Source: Mesorhizobium sp. B2-8-5
Lineage (GTDB): Bacteria; Pseudomonadota; Alphaproteobacteria; Rhizobiales; Rhizobiaceae
Direction of reading: 5' to 3'
Assembly (NCBI RefSeq): GCF_006440675.2
Contig: NZ_CP083951.1
Coordinates: 1,240,001 to 1,304,000 of the forward strand
Length of the DNA: 64,000 nt
Part shown: positions 18,573 through 27,512 of the stretch, one piece after another
Numbering within the stretch: the first letter of the stretch is position 1
Layout: every line of letters begins with the position of its first letter
The notes under the pieces: model-generated
The model's input: the letters and a program-made list of their open reading frames with translations, nothing else
The model's database searches: none
Told to the model about the DNA's origin: nothing
Program-made: the position numbers and the translations under genes

Positions 18573-19859
18573 ATGCTGAAGCTGCATGAAAAATCCGGCG
18601 AAGACACCGTGGCGCTGATGGCCGATATCGGCCGCCGCGCCCGCGCCGCCGCGCGACCGTTGGCCGTCGCTTCCACCAAGGCCAAGAATGCCGCGCTCGT
18701 CGCCATGGCCGATGCCATCCTGCGCAACGAGCAGGCGATCCTCGACGCCAACGCCATCGACATGTCGAATGGCGGGGAGGCCGGGCTGTCGGGCTCCTTC
18801 ATGGACCGCCTGAAGCTCACCTCCTCGCGCATCGAGGCGATGGCCGACGGCATGAGCGAGATCGCCGCGCTCAAGGACCCGGTCGGCGACGTCATCGCCG
18901 AATGGGATCGGCCGAATGGCCTTCATATCGAGCGCGTGCGCACGCCGCTCGGCGTGATCGGCGTCATTTACGAAAGCCGCCCCAACGTGACGGCGGACGC
19001 CGGCGCGCTTTGCCTCAAGGCGGGCAATCCGGTGATCCTGCGCGGCGGCTCGGATTCGAACAATTCGTCGTCGGCGATCCATGCCTGCATGGTCGAAGGG
19101 CTGAAGGCCGCCGGCCTGCCGCAGGATGCCATCCAGCTGGTGCCGACCACCGACCGCGCCGCCGTCGGCGAGATGCTCAAAGGCTTGAGCGGCAATCTCG
19201 ACGTCATCATCCCGCGCGGCGGCAGAAGCCTGGTCGGACGCGTGCAGAACGAGGCGCGGGTGCCGGTCTTCGCGCATCTGGAAGGCATCTGCCATCTTTA
19301 TGTCGACCGCTCGGCCAAGCTCGACATGGCGGTCAAGATCGCCGTCAACGCCAAGATGCGGCGCACCGGCGTATGCGGCGCCGCCGAGACCTTGCTGGTC
19401 GACCGCGCGGTGGCCTCCACGCATCTGGTGCCGATCCTCGAAGCGCTGCGCGCCGCCGGCTGCGAGATCCACGCCGATGCCGAGGTGACGGAAGCGTTCG
19501 CCGACGCCAGCCCGGCGACCGATGCGGACTGGGTGACGGAATATCTCGACGCCATCATCGCGGTGAAGCTGGTCGACGATGTCGCCGGCGCGATCGAGCA
19601 TATCGAGACCTTCTCGTCGCACCACACCGAGGCGATCGTCGCCGAGGATGCGCAAGCGGTCGAGAAATTCTTCAACGAGATCGACTCGGCGATCCTTCTG
19701 CACAACGCCTCGACGCAGTTCGCCGATGGCGGCGAGTTCGGCATGGGCGCCGAGATCGGCATCGCCACCGGCAAGATGCACGCGCGCGGGCCGGTCGGCG
19801 TCGAGCAGCTCACCTCATTCAAATACCGCGTGCGCGGGTCGGGACAGGTGAGGCCTTGA
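18573..19859 (+). CDS. proA: Gamma-glutamyl phosphate reductase
   Basis: Second step of proline synthesis: reduces glutamyl 5-phosphate to glutamate 5-semialdehyde with NADPH. It is an aldehyde dehydrogenase-fold protein of 428 residues. Recognisable motifs are [37 protein letters not shown] and the catalytic Cys in [13 protein letters not shown]. The tail [22 protein letters not shown] is conserved. GGAGGG precedes the ATG. It forms the ProB-ProA pair, which act as a complex in other bacteria. Confidence 0.97.
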   Translation: MLKLHEKSGEDTVALMADIGRRARAAARPLAVASTKAKNAALVAMADAILRNEQAILDANAIDMSNGGEAGLSGSFMDRLKLTSSRIEAMADGMSEIAALKDPVGDVIAEWDRPNGLHIERVRTPLGVIGVIYESRPNVTADAGALCLKAGNPVILRGGSDSNNSSSAIHACMVEGLKAAGLPQDAIQLVPTTDRAAVGEMLKGLSGNLDVIIPRGGRSLVGRVQNEARVPVFAHLEGICHLYVDRSAKLDMAVKIAVNAKMRRTGVCGAAETLLVDRAVASTHLVPILEALRAAGCEIHADAEVTEAFADASPATDADWVTEYLDAIIAVKLVDDVAGAIEHIETFSSHHTEAIVAEDAQAVEKFFNEIDSAILLHNASTQFADGGEFGMGAEIGIATGKMHARGPVGVEQLTSFKYRVRGSGQVRP

Positions 19860-19893
19860 AGCCGTTCGCCTTAAGGGGTTGAAGCTTGCGCCC

Positions 19894-20057
19894 AGGCCCC
19901 CCTCTCTGGCCTGCCGGCCATCTCCCCCTCAAGTGGGGAGATTGGCAGCTTCGGCGCCGGCGCTCGGCTTGCAACGCCGGCGATTGGCGAAAGCATAGGC
20001 AACATCTGATCTCCCCCCTTGAGGGGGAGATGGCCGGCAGGCCAGAGAGGGGGGCCT
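19894..20057. repeat. Large inverted repeat between proA and nadD
   Basis: The left arm at 19894-19943 (AGGCCCCCCTCTCTGGCCTG, then CCGGCCATCTCCCCCTC) is almost the reverse complement of the right arm at 20009-20057. The arms are about 49 bp and are separated by about 65 bp. This composition is typical of the mosaic palindromic repeats scattered between genes in rhizobia. The right arm ends 7 bases before the nadD start, so it could fold in the nadD leader. Confidence 0.85.
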
Positions 20058-20063
20058 AGCACC

Positions 20064-20696
20064 ATGCTTTCGTCCCCTCAGCCCATCGTCCCCGCTTACT
20101 ACCTCCGCATGCCGCACGCCGCCAAGGGGCTGACCGTCGGGCTGTTCGGCGGTTCGTTCAACCCGCCGCATGCCGGTCACGCGCTGGTCGCCGAGATCGC
20201 GCTGAGAAGGCTCGCGCTCGACCAGCTGTGGTGGATGGTGACGCCCGGCAATCCGCTGAAGAGCGCGCGGGAACTGGCGCCGCTCGCCGAGCGCGTCGAG
20301 CTGTCCGAAAAGATCGCCAGGAATCCGAGGATCAAGGTCACCGCCTTCGAGGCGGCGCAGCACGTGCGCTACACCGCCGACACGCTTGCGCTGGTCAAGG
20401 CGCGAAACCCGGGCGTCGATTTCGTCTGGATCATGGGTGCGGATAGTTTGCGCGACTTCCACCGCTGGCAGCGCTGGCGCGAGATCGTGCTGACTTTCCC
20501 GATCGCGGTCGTCGATCGCCCGGGCGCCACGCTCTCCTTCCTGTCGTCGGTGGTCGCCAAGACCTTCGACTATGCCCGCGTCGACGAGGGCGACGCGCCG
20601 CTGCTTGCCCGCATGCCGGCGCCGGCCTGGACTTTCATCCACGGTCCGCGCTCCTTGCTGTCTTCCACCGCGATCCGCAAGGCGGCGAAGGGGTGA
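20064..20696 (+). CDS. nadD: Nicotinate-nucleotide adenylyltransferase
   Basis: Joins nicotinate mononucleotide and ATP to form deamido-NAD in NAD synthesis. A 210-residue protein with the nucleotidyltransferase signature GLFGGSFNPPHAGH near residue 28, WWMVTPGNPLK, WIMGADSLRDFHRW and the C-terminal LLSSTAIRK. ATG 20064 follows the inverted repeat; ATG 20109 (MPHAAKG) is an alternative closer to the conserved core. Usual neighbour of proA and rsfS in Rhizobiales, although here an MFS transporter, a RidA-like gene and an MscS gene separate it from rsfS. Confidence 0.95.
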   Translation: MLSSPQPIVPAYYLRMPHAAKGLTVGLFGGSFNPPHAGHALVAEIALRRLALDQLWWMVTPGNPLKSARELAPLAERVELSEKIARNPRIKVTAFEAAQHVRYTADTLALVKARNPGVDFVWIMGADSLRDFHRWQRWREIVLTFPIAVVDRPGATLSFLSSVVAKTFDYARVDEGDAPLLARMPAPAWTFIHGPRSLLSSTAIRKAAKG

Positions 20697-20698
20697 GC

Positions 20699-20730
20699 GC
20701 CCTCCTTCTCCTGCAAGGGGAGAAGGTAAG
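20699..20730. repeat. Short palindromic repeat after nadD
   Basis: CCTTCTCC and GGAGAAGG flank a short loop just after the nadD stop. The same CCTTCTCC...GGAGAAGG core occurs in the repeat inside the oxidase gene at 42001-42057, so it looks like a fragment of a dispersed rhizobial repeat. Confidence 0.6.
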
Positions 20731-20790
20731 TCCGGCCATGTCGCTTTTGCGGCGGCTTTTTGCCTGTTCGTAGGCCAAGTTTGCGTGGAC

Positions 20791-22083
20791 ATGCTGAAGC
20801 AGAATCAATCCGCGAACGATCCCAGCCGCGCCGCGCAATCGGCGCCACTGATCGCCATTGCCAGCGTCATCGTGTCGATGGCGCTGATCGCGATCGGCAA
20901 CGGGCTGATGTTCGCCTATATCCCGGTGCGGCTCGGCGCCGACGGTTTCGACCCGACCTGGGCAGGGCTGATCGTCACCGGGCTTTCGGCCGGCGGGCTT
21001 GCCGGCTGCATCCTGACCGGGCCGCTCGTCAAGCGAGTGGGCCATGCCCGCGCCTTCATGGTGCTTTCGGCGCTGATCGCGCTTTCCAATGCCGCGATCG
21101 GCGCCGGGCCGATCCCGTTGCTCTGGATTGCGGCCCGGGCGCTCTACGGCTTCGCCATTTGCGGGCTGTTCATCGTCGCCCAGAGCTGGCTGAACGACGC
21201 CTTGCCGAATTCGATCCGCGGCCGGATCATGGCCGTGTTCTACGTCGCCTATATTGGCGGATTGGGCGTTGGCTATGCGACGCTCGCCGCGATCGACATC
21301 CATACAGCCGCCGCCGCGCTGATCGGCATCACCTTCACCGCGCTTTCCATCCTGCCGGTCGGCATGACGCGGCTTGCCCAGCCGCCGGCGCCGCAGGCCG
21401 CGTCGGTGGCGCTTCGCCGCGCCTGGCGGATCTCGCCGGTCGGCGTCGCCGGCATGCTGGCGGTCGGCGGCCTCTCGATGATCGTTTCCGGTTTTGCGCC
21501 GATCCATGCCACCGCCAAGGGCTACAGCCAGGCCGACGTGGCGCTGCTGTTGTCGGCGATGCCGGTCGGCACGCTGATCCTGCAGATCCCGCTCGGCTGG
21601 ATTTCCGACCGTACCGACCGCCGCTACGTGCTGGCGGGGGCGGCGGCGCTCGCGACCGTCGCCAGCGTGCTCGCCATTGTCTTCGACGGCGGCGCGCTGA
21701 TGGCGCTGGTGGTGATCTATCTCATCTGGGATGGGGCGTCGGAATCGATCTACGCGCTCTCCAGCGCGCATGCCGCCGATCGCGCCGGCAAGGACGAGCT
21801 TCTGGCGCTGTCGAGCTCGATGCTGTTTGCCTGGTCGCTGGCCGGCTTCATCGTGCCGGGCATCGTGACGGCGCTTTCCGCCGTCTTCGGCACCGCGACC
21901 TTCATCTATGTCGGCATCGTCATCGCATCGGCCTTCTGCCTGTTCGTGCTATGGCGCGTGATGGCCGGCCGGCCGACGCCCGCGGCCACAAGCGGCAGTT
22001 TCGCACCGATGTCGGCGCAGACACCCTTGCCGGTAGAACTTGCCTTCGCGCCGGACGAACAGCAGCGACACGTCAAAGATTGA
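20791..22083 (+). CDS. MFS transporter, YcaD-like
   Basis: A 430-residue transporter with twelve predicted helices. The pattern AIGNGLMFAYIPVRLGADGF, GFAICGLFIVAQSWLND and IRGRIMAVFYVAYIGGLGVGY resembles the YcaD/ DHA-like MFS group, whose substrates are unknown. ATG 20791 (MLKQNQS) was chosen because the frame upstream runs through a repeat and has no transporter-like sequence; a GTG at 20785 is possible. It interrupts the usual nadD-rsfS order, suggesting local insertion. No regulator gene adjoins it. Confidence 0.85.
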   Translation: MLKQNQSANDPSRAAQSAPLIAIASVIVSMALIAIGNGLMFAYIPVRLGADGFDPTWAGLIVTGLSAGGLAGCILTGPLVKRVGHARAFMVLSALIALSNAAIGAGPIPLLWIAARALYGFAICGLFIVAQSWLNDALPNSIRGRIMAVFYVAYIGGLGVGYATLAAIDIHTAAAALIGITFTALSILPVGMTRLAQPPAPQAASVALRRAWRISPVGVAGMLAVGGLSMIVSGFAPIHATAKGYSQADVALLLSAMPVGTLILQIPLGWISDRTDRRYVLAGAAALATVASVLAIVFDGGALMALVVIYLIWDGASESIYALSSAHAADRAGKDELLALSSSMLFAWSLAGFIVPGIVTALSAVFGTATFIYVGIVIASAFCLFVLWRVMAGRPTPAATSGSFAPMSAQTPLPVELAFAPDEQQRHVKD

Positions 22084-22133
22084 CAAGCTGCGCATCTTCG
22101 CGACTTTTGGCCCAAATTCGATCAAGATCAGAG

Positions 22134-22550
22134 ATGTCGAAGAGCTATAATCCCGCAGCGGTGTGGAAGCCTTTTGGCACGTTCTCCATGGTGAAAATCC
22201 ATGAGGGCGGGCAACTCGTTCACCTAAAAGGCCAAGTTTCGCTTGACCGTGAAGGGCAGATTGTCGGGAAGGGCGATATGCGGGCTCAGGTCCGGCAAAC
22301 CCTCGAAAACATCAAGGCCGTGCTCGCGGCCATCGGTGGGGAGATGGCCGATATCGTATCGCTGACCCAGTATACGACCGACATAGAGCGGTTCATGGCG
22401 TCGGGAGACATCCGCAAGGAGTTCTTTTCAGAGCCCTATCCCGTAACGACAACCGTCGAGATCGTGCGACTTTATCATCCGGACTTGCAGATCGAAATCG
22501 CGGCAATAGCCGAGATACCTCGAAATCGGTTCAGAATGCCGGCAGATTGA
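22134..22550 (+). CDS. RidA/YjgF family protein lacking the usual catalytic Arg
   Basis: A 138-residue member of the Rid family, small trimeric proteins that in the RidA branch hydrolyse reactive enamines and imines. Family features are the QVSLDREGQIVGKGDMRAQ stretch, a DIVSLTQYTTD strand and VEIVRLYHPDLQIEIAAIA at the C terminus. Where RidA has Arg just before the VEV strand (P-A-R-S-C-V-E), this protein reads PVTTTVE, so the imine-hydrolysing Arg seems replaced by Thr. It probably belongs to another Rid branch of unknown role. ATG 22134 lies 50 bp after the MFS gene. Confidence 0.85.
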   Translation: MSKSYNPAAVWKPFGTFSMVKIHEGGQLVHLKGQVSLDREGQIVGKGDMRAQVRQTLENIKAVLAAIGGEMADIVSLTQYTTDIERFMASGDIRKEFFSEPYPVTTTVEIVRLYHPDLQIEIAAIAEIPRNRFRMPAD

Positions 22551-22567
22551 AAATCGCTGTTGCGAGG

Positions 22568-23434
22568 CTACTGCTTGCGGGCCTCCGGCGCCGGCATTTC
22601 CGGCGGCGGCAGCGGGATCGAGATGCCTTCGCTGTCGAAAGCCTGCTTGGCGCGCTTGGTCATGTCGGTCTGGGTCGAGAAATAGTCGGCGGCCGACGTC
22701 CAGTAGCGCAAGGTGAGCGAAACGGTGGTGTCGCCGAGATTTGCCACGAAGGCGATCGGCGCCGGTTCGCGCCGGATGCGCTTTTCGGCGCCGGCGATGG
22801 CAAGTAGCGTCTTTTGCGCGCGGTCGATGTCGTTCCAGGAGCCGATGCTCAAGCTCACGTCGGTGCGGCGCACGCCGTTGCGGGTGAAATTGCGCACCGG
22901 CTGGTTCCACAGCGTCGAGTTGGGTGCCAGCACATAGACGCCGTCGACGGAGCGCAGCTTGGTGGCGAAGAGGCCGATCTCCTCGATGGTGCCGGCAATC
23001 GAGCCGACCTCGACATATTCGCCGATGCGGAAGGGCCGGAGCGCCAGGAGCATGATGCCGGCGGCGATGTTCTGCAGCGTGCCTTGCAGAGCCAGCCCGA
23101 TGGCCAGGCCGATTGCGCCTATTGCCGCGATGATGGAGGCGGTCTGCACCCCGAACTGGCCGAGCACCATGATGGTGACCAGGATCAGGATGGCGTAGCG
23201 GACGATCTTGGAGAAGAAATGACGCAAGGTCGCGTCGAAGCCGTGGATATGGCCGAGGCCGGCGGAGATCGAGCGCTCGGCGACACCAGCGACGAAATAG
23301 CCGACAACCAGCAGGATTATGGCGCCGATGGCCGAGAAGGAATAGGAAACGATCAGCGTGCTCAGCTGCGCAAGCCCGGCCTGGATGGTGATGAGGGCGC
23401 TTTGCGGGTCGGTTGGCATGGATGAAGTCCCCAT
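22568..23434 (-). CDS. Small-conductance mechanosensitive channel (MscS family)
   Basis: A 288-residue MscS-type channel that releases osmolytes when membrane tension rises. It has three hydrophobic helices (about residues 25-150), the third holding the Gly/Ala-rich pore sequence IGAIGLAIGLALQGTLQNIAAG. The beta domain follows with RPFRIGEYVEVGSIAGTIEEIGLFATKL, then the C-terminal cage. It resembles E. coli MscS in size. Starts at 23434 or at the Met five codons later. Transcribed convergently with the RidA-like gene. Confidence 0.93.
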   Translation of the reverse strand: MGTSSMPTDPQSALITIQAGLAQLSTLIVSYSFSAIGAIILLVVGYFVAGVAERSISAGLGHIHGFDATLRHFFSKIVRYAILILVTIMVLGQFGVQTASIIAAIGAIGLAIGLALQGTLQNIAAGIMLLALRPFRIGEYVEVGSIAGTIEEIGLFATKLRSVDGVYVLAPNSTLWNQPVRNFTRNGVRRTDVSLSIGSWNDIDRAQKTLLAIAGAEKRIRREPAPIAFVANLGDTTVSLTLRYWTSAADYFSTQTDMTKRAKQAFDSEGISIPLPPPEMPAPEARKQ

Positions 23435-23659
23435 TGGTCAGTGAGCCGATAACCTATGCAAAGCGCAAAGGGTTCCGATTTTTCGGGACGACGGAGCCTG
23501 CCAAGCAGAGCCGCGTTGGCGCGGGCAGGGCGCGCCCGTCTTGAAACTGCAATGGAACTCTGCCTATCTATGTGGTGTCACCTTTTGCATGGTGATTTGG
23601 TTGTTCTTGTTGGGAAAGGAAACACACTGAGAACAGCACTGCGGAAGAAGGCTGACATC

Positions 23660-24037
23660 ATGCCTTCGCCGGCAGGGATCAGCGGAAACGACGCCGCGTC
23701 CCTCGCCATCGACACAGTCCTTGCCAGTCTGGAAGACTCCAAGGCCGAAAACATCGTCTCAATCGACATCCAGGGAAAATCGAGCCTCGGCGACTACATG
23801 GTCATCGCCTCGGGCCGATCGCACCGTCATGTCTCGGCTGTCGCCGATCACCTCCTCAAGGCGCTGAAGGATGCCGGCCTCGGCACGGCGCGCGTCGAGG
23901 GGCTGGCTGGCGCCGACTGGGTCCTGATCGATTCGGGCGACATCATCGTCCATGTCTTCCGCCCCGAAGTCCGCGAATTCTACAATCTGGAAAAGATGTG
24001 GCAGGCGCCGGATCTCGAGGAAGAGACCTTGCACTGA
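23660..24037 (+). CDS. rsfS: Ribosomal silencing factor RsfS
   Basis: Binds L14 and blocks joining of ribosomal subunits when nutrients are scarce. The 125-residue protein carries ENIVSIDIQGKSSLGDYMVIASGRSHRHV, GTARVEGLAGADWVLIDSGDIIVHVFRPEVREFYNLEKMW, the standard RsfS core. ATG 23660 has a GAAGAAGG ribosome site; the frame is open further upstream and a non-ATG start slightly earlier cannot be excluded. Followed 62 bp later by rlmH, the usual partner. Confidence 0.95.
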   Translation: MPSPAGISGNDAASLAIDTVLASLEDSKAENIVSIDIQGKSSLGDYMVIASGRSHRHVSAVADHLLKALKDAGLGTARVEGLAGADWVLIDSGDIIVHVFRPEVREFYNLEKMWQAPDLEEETLH

Positions 24038-24099
24038 GCCTTGATCCGTGTGCCGTGAACCGTCACGGTACGCGTTAGGACAAGCTCGCCGGGGCGAGG

Positions 24100-24582
24100 A
24101 TGAAGATCACCGTTCATGCCGTGGGCCGGATGAAGACCGGCCCCGAGAGAGAACTCGCCGACCGCTATTTCGAGCGCTTTTCGAAGAGCGGGCCGGCGGT
24201 CGGGCTGGAATTTGCCGGCATTGTCGAGGTTCCCGAGAGCCGCGGACAGAGCGCCGACGAGCGCCGCCGCGAGGAAGCCCAGAAGCTGCAGGCCCAGTTG
24301 CAGCCGGGCACTGTTCTCATCCTGCTCGACGAACGCGGCAAGTCGCTCTCCTCGGAGGACCTGGCCGCCCGCATCGGCCAGTTGCGCGACGGCGGCCGCA
24401 AGGCGCTCGTCGTCGCCATCGGCGGCGCCGACGGCCATGACAGATCCTTGCGCGAGCAGGCGGACCTGGTGCTGTCGTTCGGCGCGCTGACCTGGCCGCA
24501 CCAGCTGGTGCGCGTGATGCTGGGCGAGCAGCTCTACCGGATCGCCACCGTCCTTTCCGGTCATCCGTATCATCGATCGTGA
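24100..24582 (+). CDS. rlmH: 23S rRNA (pseudouridine1915-N3)-methyltransferase RlmH
   Basis: Methylates pseudouridine 1915 in helix 69 of 23S rRNA on assembled ribosomes. A 160-residue SPOUT-fold protein: MKITVHAVGRMKTGPERELADRYFERF at the N terminus, LDERGKSLSSEDLA, and the SAM-binding knot residues IGGADGHD and LSFGALTWPHQLVRVMLGEQLYR at the C terminus. Length and ends agree with the family. Lies with rsfS as in most bacteria. Confidence 0.97.
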   Translation: MKITVHAVGRMKTGPERELADRYFERFSKSGPAVGLEFAGIVEVPESRGQSADERRREEAQKLQAQLQPGTVLILLDERGKSLSSEDLAARIGQLRDGGRKALVVAIGGADGHDRSLREQADLVLSFGALTWPHQLVRVMLGEQLYRIATVLSGHPYHRS

Positions 24583-24721
24583 ATAACGGCATCGGCCGAA
24601 AAGCTGGGGATTGCCGGCCTGCGCCGCGATTTCCGCCTCAATCGCGCGGCAACCGGGTGATTGGGCGCTTCCAACATGGTTGATGGTTCGTTAACGAAGC
24701 GGCGGATACAGTCGAGGCCTG

Positions 24722-26056
24722 ATGTCTGAAGGCTGGAATTCCAGAACGCGCGCTTGGCGCAGCCGCTGCGGTTTGACCCTTGTCGCCGCCGTGGTCACGT
24801 TCGGGCCGGTCCGGGCGGCCGAAAATTCGCTCGACCTTGCGCCCGATCCGGATCAGAGCCGGGCCGAATACGAGCAGGTTTCCAAGGAGATCACTTTGTC
24901 GTCGGAGCGGCTGGGCAAGCTCGCCGCCGACATCGCCTCGGTGCGGAAGGACTATGCCTCGATCACCGCGGCGCTCATCCAGTCGGCGATGACGGAACAG
25001 AAGCTCGGCCAGGACATCGAGGATATCGGCGCCAAGCTCGAAGGGCTGAAGGCCGAGCAAGGAAAACTGCGCGCCTCGCTCATGGCGCGGCGCGACGTGC
25101 TGGCCGAGGTGTTGGGCGCCCTGCAGCGCATGGGGCTCAATCCGCCGCCGGCGATCCTGGTCAAGCCCGAAGATGCGCTGTCGTCGGTGCGCAGCGCCAT
25201 CCTGCTCGGCGCCGTCGTGCCGGAATTGCGCCAGCAGACCGACAGGCTGATGGCCGACCTCAAGGAGCAGACCCGCGTCACGGCCTCGATCGAGGCAGAA
25301 CGGGCGAGACTCACCACCGCCGTCACCGACCAGACGGCCGAGAAGAAGCGGCTCACCATGCTGCTGGAGGCCAAGAAGAAGCTGCAGGCCGATACCCAAA
25401 CGGCGATGGCGGCCGAACAGCAGCACTCGCAGCAGCTGGCGGCGAAGGCGAGCAGCCTCAAGGACCTGATCGCCTCGCTCGAAGCCGACAAGGCGCGCAA
25501 GGGGCAGGACCAGGTCAAGGCGGGCGAGCGGAAATCGACGGACAACGACACGACGGCCTCGACCACCGAGCTCGCCGCGCTGCCGGTGCCGGAGGCCAAT
25601 CGCCTCACCGGATCGGCGCCGTTCTCGGCATTGCAAGGCCAGATCGCGCTGCCTGTCATCGGCAAGATCAAACTGCGTTTCGGCGCCGACGACGGCAATG
25701 GCGAGGCGATGCAGGGCGACATGGTTGCGACACAATCGGGAGCCATCGTCACCGCGCCGGCGGATGGAAACGTGCTTTATGCGGGGCCGTTTCGCTCCTA
25801 TGGTCAACTCTTGATCCTCAATGCGGGCGACGGTTATCATGTCGTCCTGGCGGGGATGAGCAGAATCAGCGTCGCGACCGGACAGTCGGTGCTCGCAGGA
25901 GAGCCGATCGGCGCGATGGGAGAGGCCCGGGTGGCAAGCACCTCGGCCTCGCGAAATGGAAATGCGGCGCTGGAACTCTATGTCGAGTTCCGCAAGGATG
26001 GAAAACCCGTCGATCCGGCCCCATGGTGGGCGGACCGATTTTCTGGAAGGACGTGA
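24722..26056 (+). CDS. EnvC-like murein hydrolase activator with degenerate LytM domain
   Basis: A 444-residue exported protein. A signal-peptide-like segment (LTLVAAVVTFGPVRAAE) is followed by a long coiled coil (about residues 40-255). The C terminus is an M23/LytM fold (about 300-440). The zinc ligands of active M23 peptidases are missing: the H-x4-D site reads RFGADDGNGE and the final H-x-H site reads LELYVEF. This is the pattern of EnvC/NlpD, which activate cell-wall amidases during division and are not enzymes themselves. One base separates it from ctpA, so the two are probably co-transcribed. Confidence 0.9.
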   Translation: MSEGWNSRTRAWRSRCGLTLVAAVVTFGPVRAAENSLDLAPDPDQSRAEYEQVSKEITLSSERLGKLAADIASVRKDYASITAALIQSAMTEQKLGQDIEDIGAKLEGLKAEQGKLRASLMARRDVLAEVLGALQRMGLNPPPAILVKPEDALSSVRSAILLGAVVPELRQQTDRLMADLKEQTRVTASIEAERARLTTAVTDQTAEKKRLTMLLEAKKKLQADTQTAMAAEQQHSQQLAAKASSLKDLIASLEADKARKGQDQVKAGERKSTDNDTTASTTELAALPVPEANRLTGSAPFSALQGQIALPVIGKIKLRFGADDGNGEAMQGDMVATQSGAIVTAPADGNVLYAGPFRSYGQLLILNAGDGYHVVLAGMSRISVATGQSVLAGEPIGAMGEARVASTSASRNGNAALELYVEFRKDGKPVDPAPWWADRFSGRT

Positions 26057-26057
26057 A

Positions 26058-27389
26058 ATGATGCGGAAACTGTCGCTTCTGTTTGCCGGCGCGCTGATGG
26101 GCGCATCGGCAATGAGCCTGGTCTACGGCGCACCGGGTTCGGCGGCGAACGCTGCGGGTTCGGAAACCTACAAGCAGCTGGCGATCTTCGGCGACATCTT
26201 CGAGCGCGTGCGCGCCAATTACGTGACGCCGCCGGACGACAAGTCGCTCGTCGAGAACGCCATAAACGGCATGCTGGCCTCGCTCGACCCGCACTCCTCC
26301 TACATGAACGCCGAGCAGGCGCAGGACATGCGCGTGCAGACCAAGGGTGAGTTCGGCGGCCTCGGTATCGAGGTCACCATGGAAAACGACCTCGTCAAGG
26401 TCATCACGCCGATCGACGACACGCCGGCCGCCAAGGCGGGTGTGCTGTCGGGCGACTACATCGCCAAGATCGACGGCGAAGAGGTGCGCGGCCTCACGCT
26501 CAACGACGCGGTCGAGAAGATGCGCGGACCGGTCAACACGCCGATCAAGCTCACCATCCTGCGCCAGGGCGCCGACAAGCCGATCGAAATCACGGTGGTG
26601 CGCGACGTCATCAAGGTCAAGGCGGTGAAGTACCGGGTCGAGAACGACATCGGCTACATGAAGATCACCTCCTTCACCGAGAAGACCTATGACGATCTCG
26701 AGAACGCCATCGAGAACATCAAGAAGCAGGTGCCGAACGACAAGCTGAAGGGCTATGTGCTCGACCTGCGCCTCAATCCGGGCGGTCTGCTCGACCAGGC
26801 GGTCAGCGTGTCGGATGCCTTCCTCAAGCGCGGCGAGATCGTCTCGACCCGCGGCCGCGATCCGAAGGACGTCACCCGCTTCGACGCCAAGCCGAAGCAG
26901 GTCGACGACATCAACGGCAAGCCGATGATCGTGCTGGTCAATGGCGGCTCGGCGAGCGCCTCGGAAATCGTCGCCGGCGCGCTGCAGGACCTGCGCCGCG
27001 TCACGGTGGTCGGCACCCAGTCCTTCGGCAAGGGCTCGGTGCAGACCATCATCCCGCTCGGCGAGAATGGCGCGCTGCGGCTCACCACGGCGCTCTATTA
27101 CACGCCGTCGGGCAAGTCGATCCAGGGCAAGGGCATCACGCCCGACATCAAGGTCGACCAGCCGCTGCCGCCGGATCTGCAGGGCCGCGACCTGACCCGC
27201 GGCGAATCCGATCTCAAGGGCCACATCAAGGGCGCCGACGAGAGTTCCACCGGCTCGGGCTCGGCTGCCTATGTGCCGCCGGATCCGAAGGACGACCTGC
27301 AGCTGATCTATGCCGAGCAGCTTCTGCGCGGCGAGAAGACCGATCCGTCGTTCCCGCCGAACCCGGACAAGGCCGTGCTGAACCAGTAA
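26058..27389 (+). CDS. ctpA: Carboxy-terminal processing protease CtpA (S41 family)
   Basis: A 443-residue periplasmic serine protease. An N-terminal signal or anchor segment precedes the PDZ domain (about residues 95-175, GGLGIEVTMENDLVKVITP). The S41 catalytic core follows, with Ser in NGGSASASEIVAG and Lys in QSFGKGSVQT as the Ser/Lys dyad. A disordered, Pro-rich tail ends the protein. Start ATG 26058 is followed at once by a second ATG; the stop of the EnvC-like gene is at 26056. In other alphaproteobacteria CtpA processes envelope proteins and shapes the cell wall, fitting its partner. Confidence 0.95.
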   Translation: MMRKLSLLFAGALMGASAMSLVYGAPGSAANAAGSETYKQLAIFGDIFERVRANYVTPPDDKSLVENAINGMLASLDPHSSYMNAEQAQDMRVQTKGEFGGLGIEVTMENDLVKVITPIDDTPAAKAGVLSGDYIAKIDGEEVRGLTLNDAVEKMRGPVNTPIKLTILRQGADKPIEITVVRDVIKVKAVKYRVENDIGYMKITSFTEKTYDDLENAIENIKKQVPNDKLKGYVLDLRLNPGGLLDQAVSVSDAFLKRGEIVSTRGRDPKDVTRFDAKPKQVDDINGKPMIVLVNGGSASASEIVAGALQDLRRVTVVGTQSFGKGSVQTIIPLGENGALRLTTALYYTPSGKSIQGKGITPDIKVDQPLPPDLQGRDLTRGESDLKGHIKGADESSTGSGSAAYVPPDPKDDLQLIYAEQLLRGEKTDPSFPPNPDKAVLNQ

Positions 27390-27512
27390 TGCGGTCCGGC
27401 TCTGGCCGGCTGCGCGAAGCAATGCAATGCTGCCGGGGCCGCGAGGTTCCGGCAGTTTGATTCGGGGACCGCGGTTGGGGTATCGCGCCAGCGATTGCGA
27501 AGTTTACGCGAG

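Noticed and set aside
20572..20790. N-terminal extension of the MFS transporter from an ATG at 20572
   Set aside because: It overlaps the end of nadD and runs through a palindromic repeat; transporter-like sequence starts after 20791.
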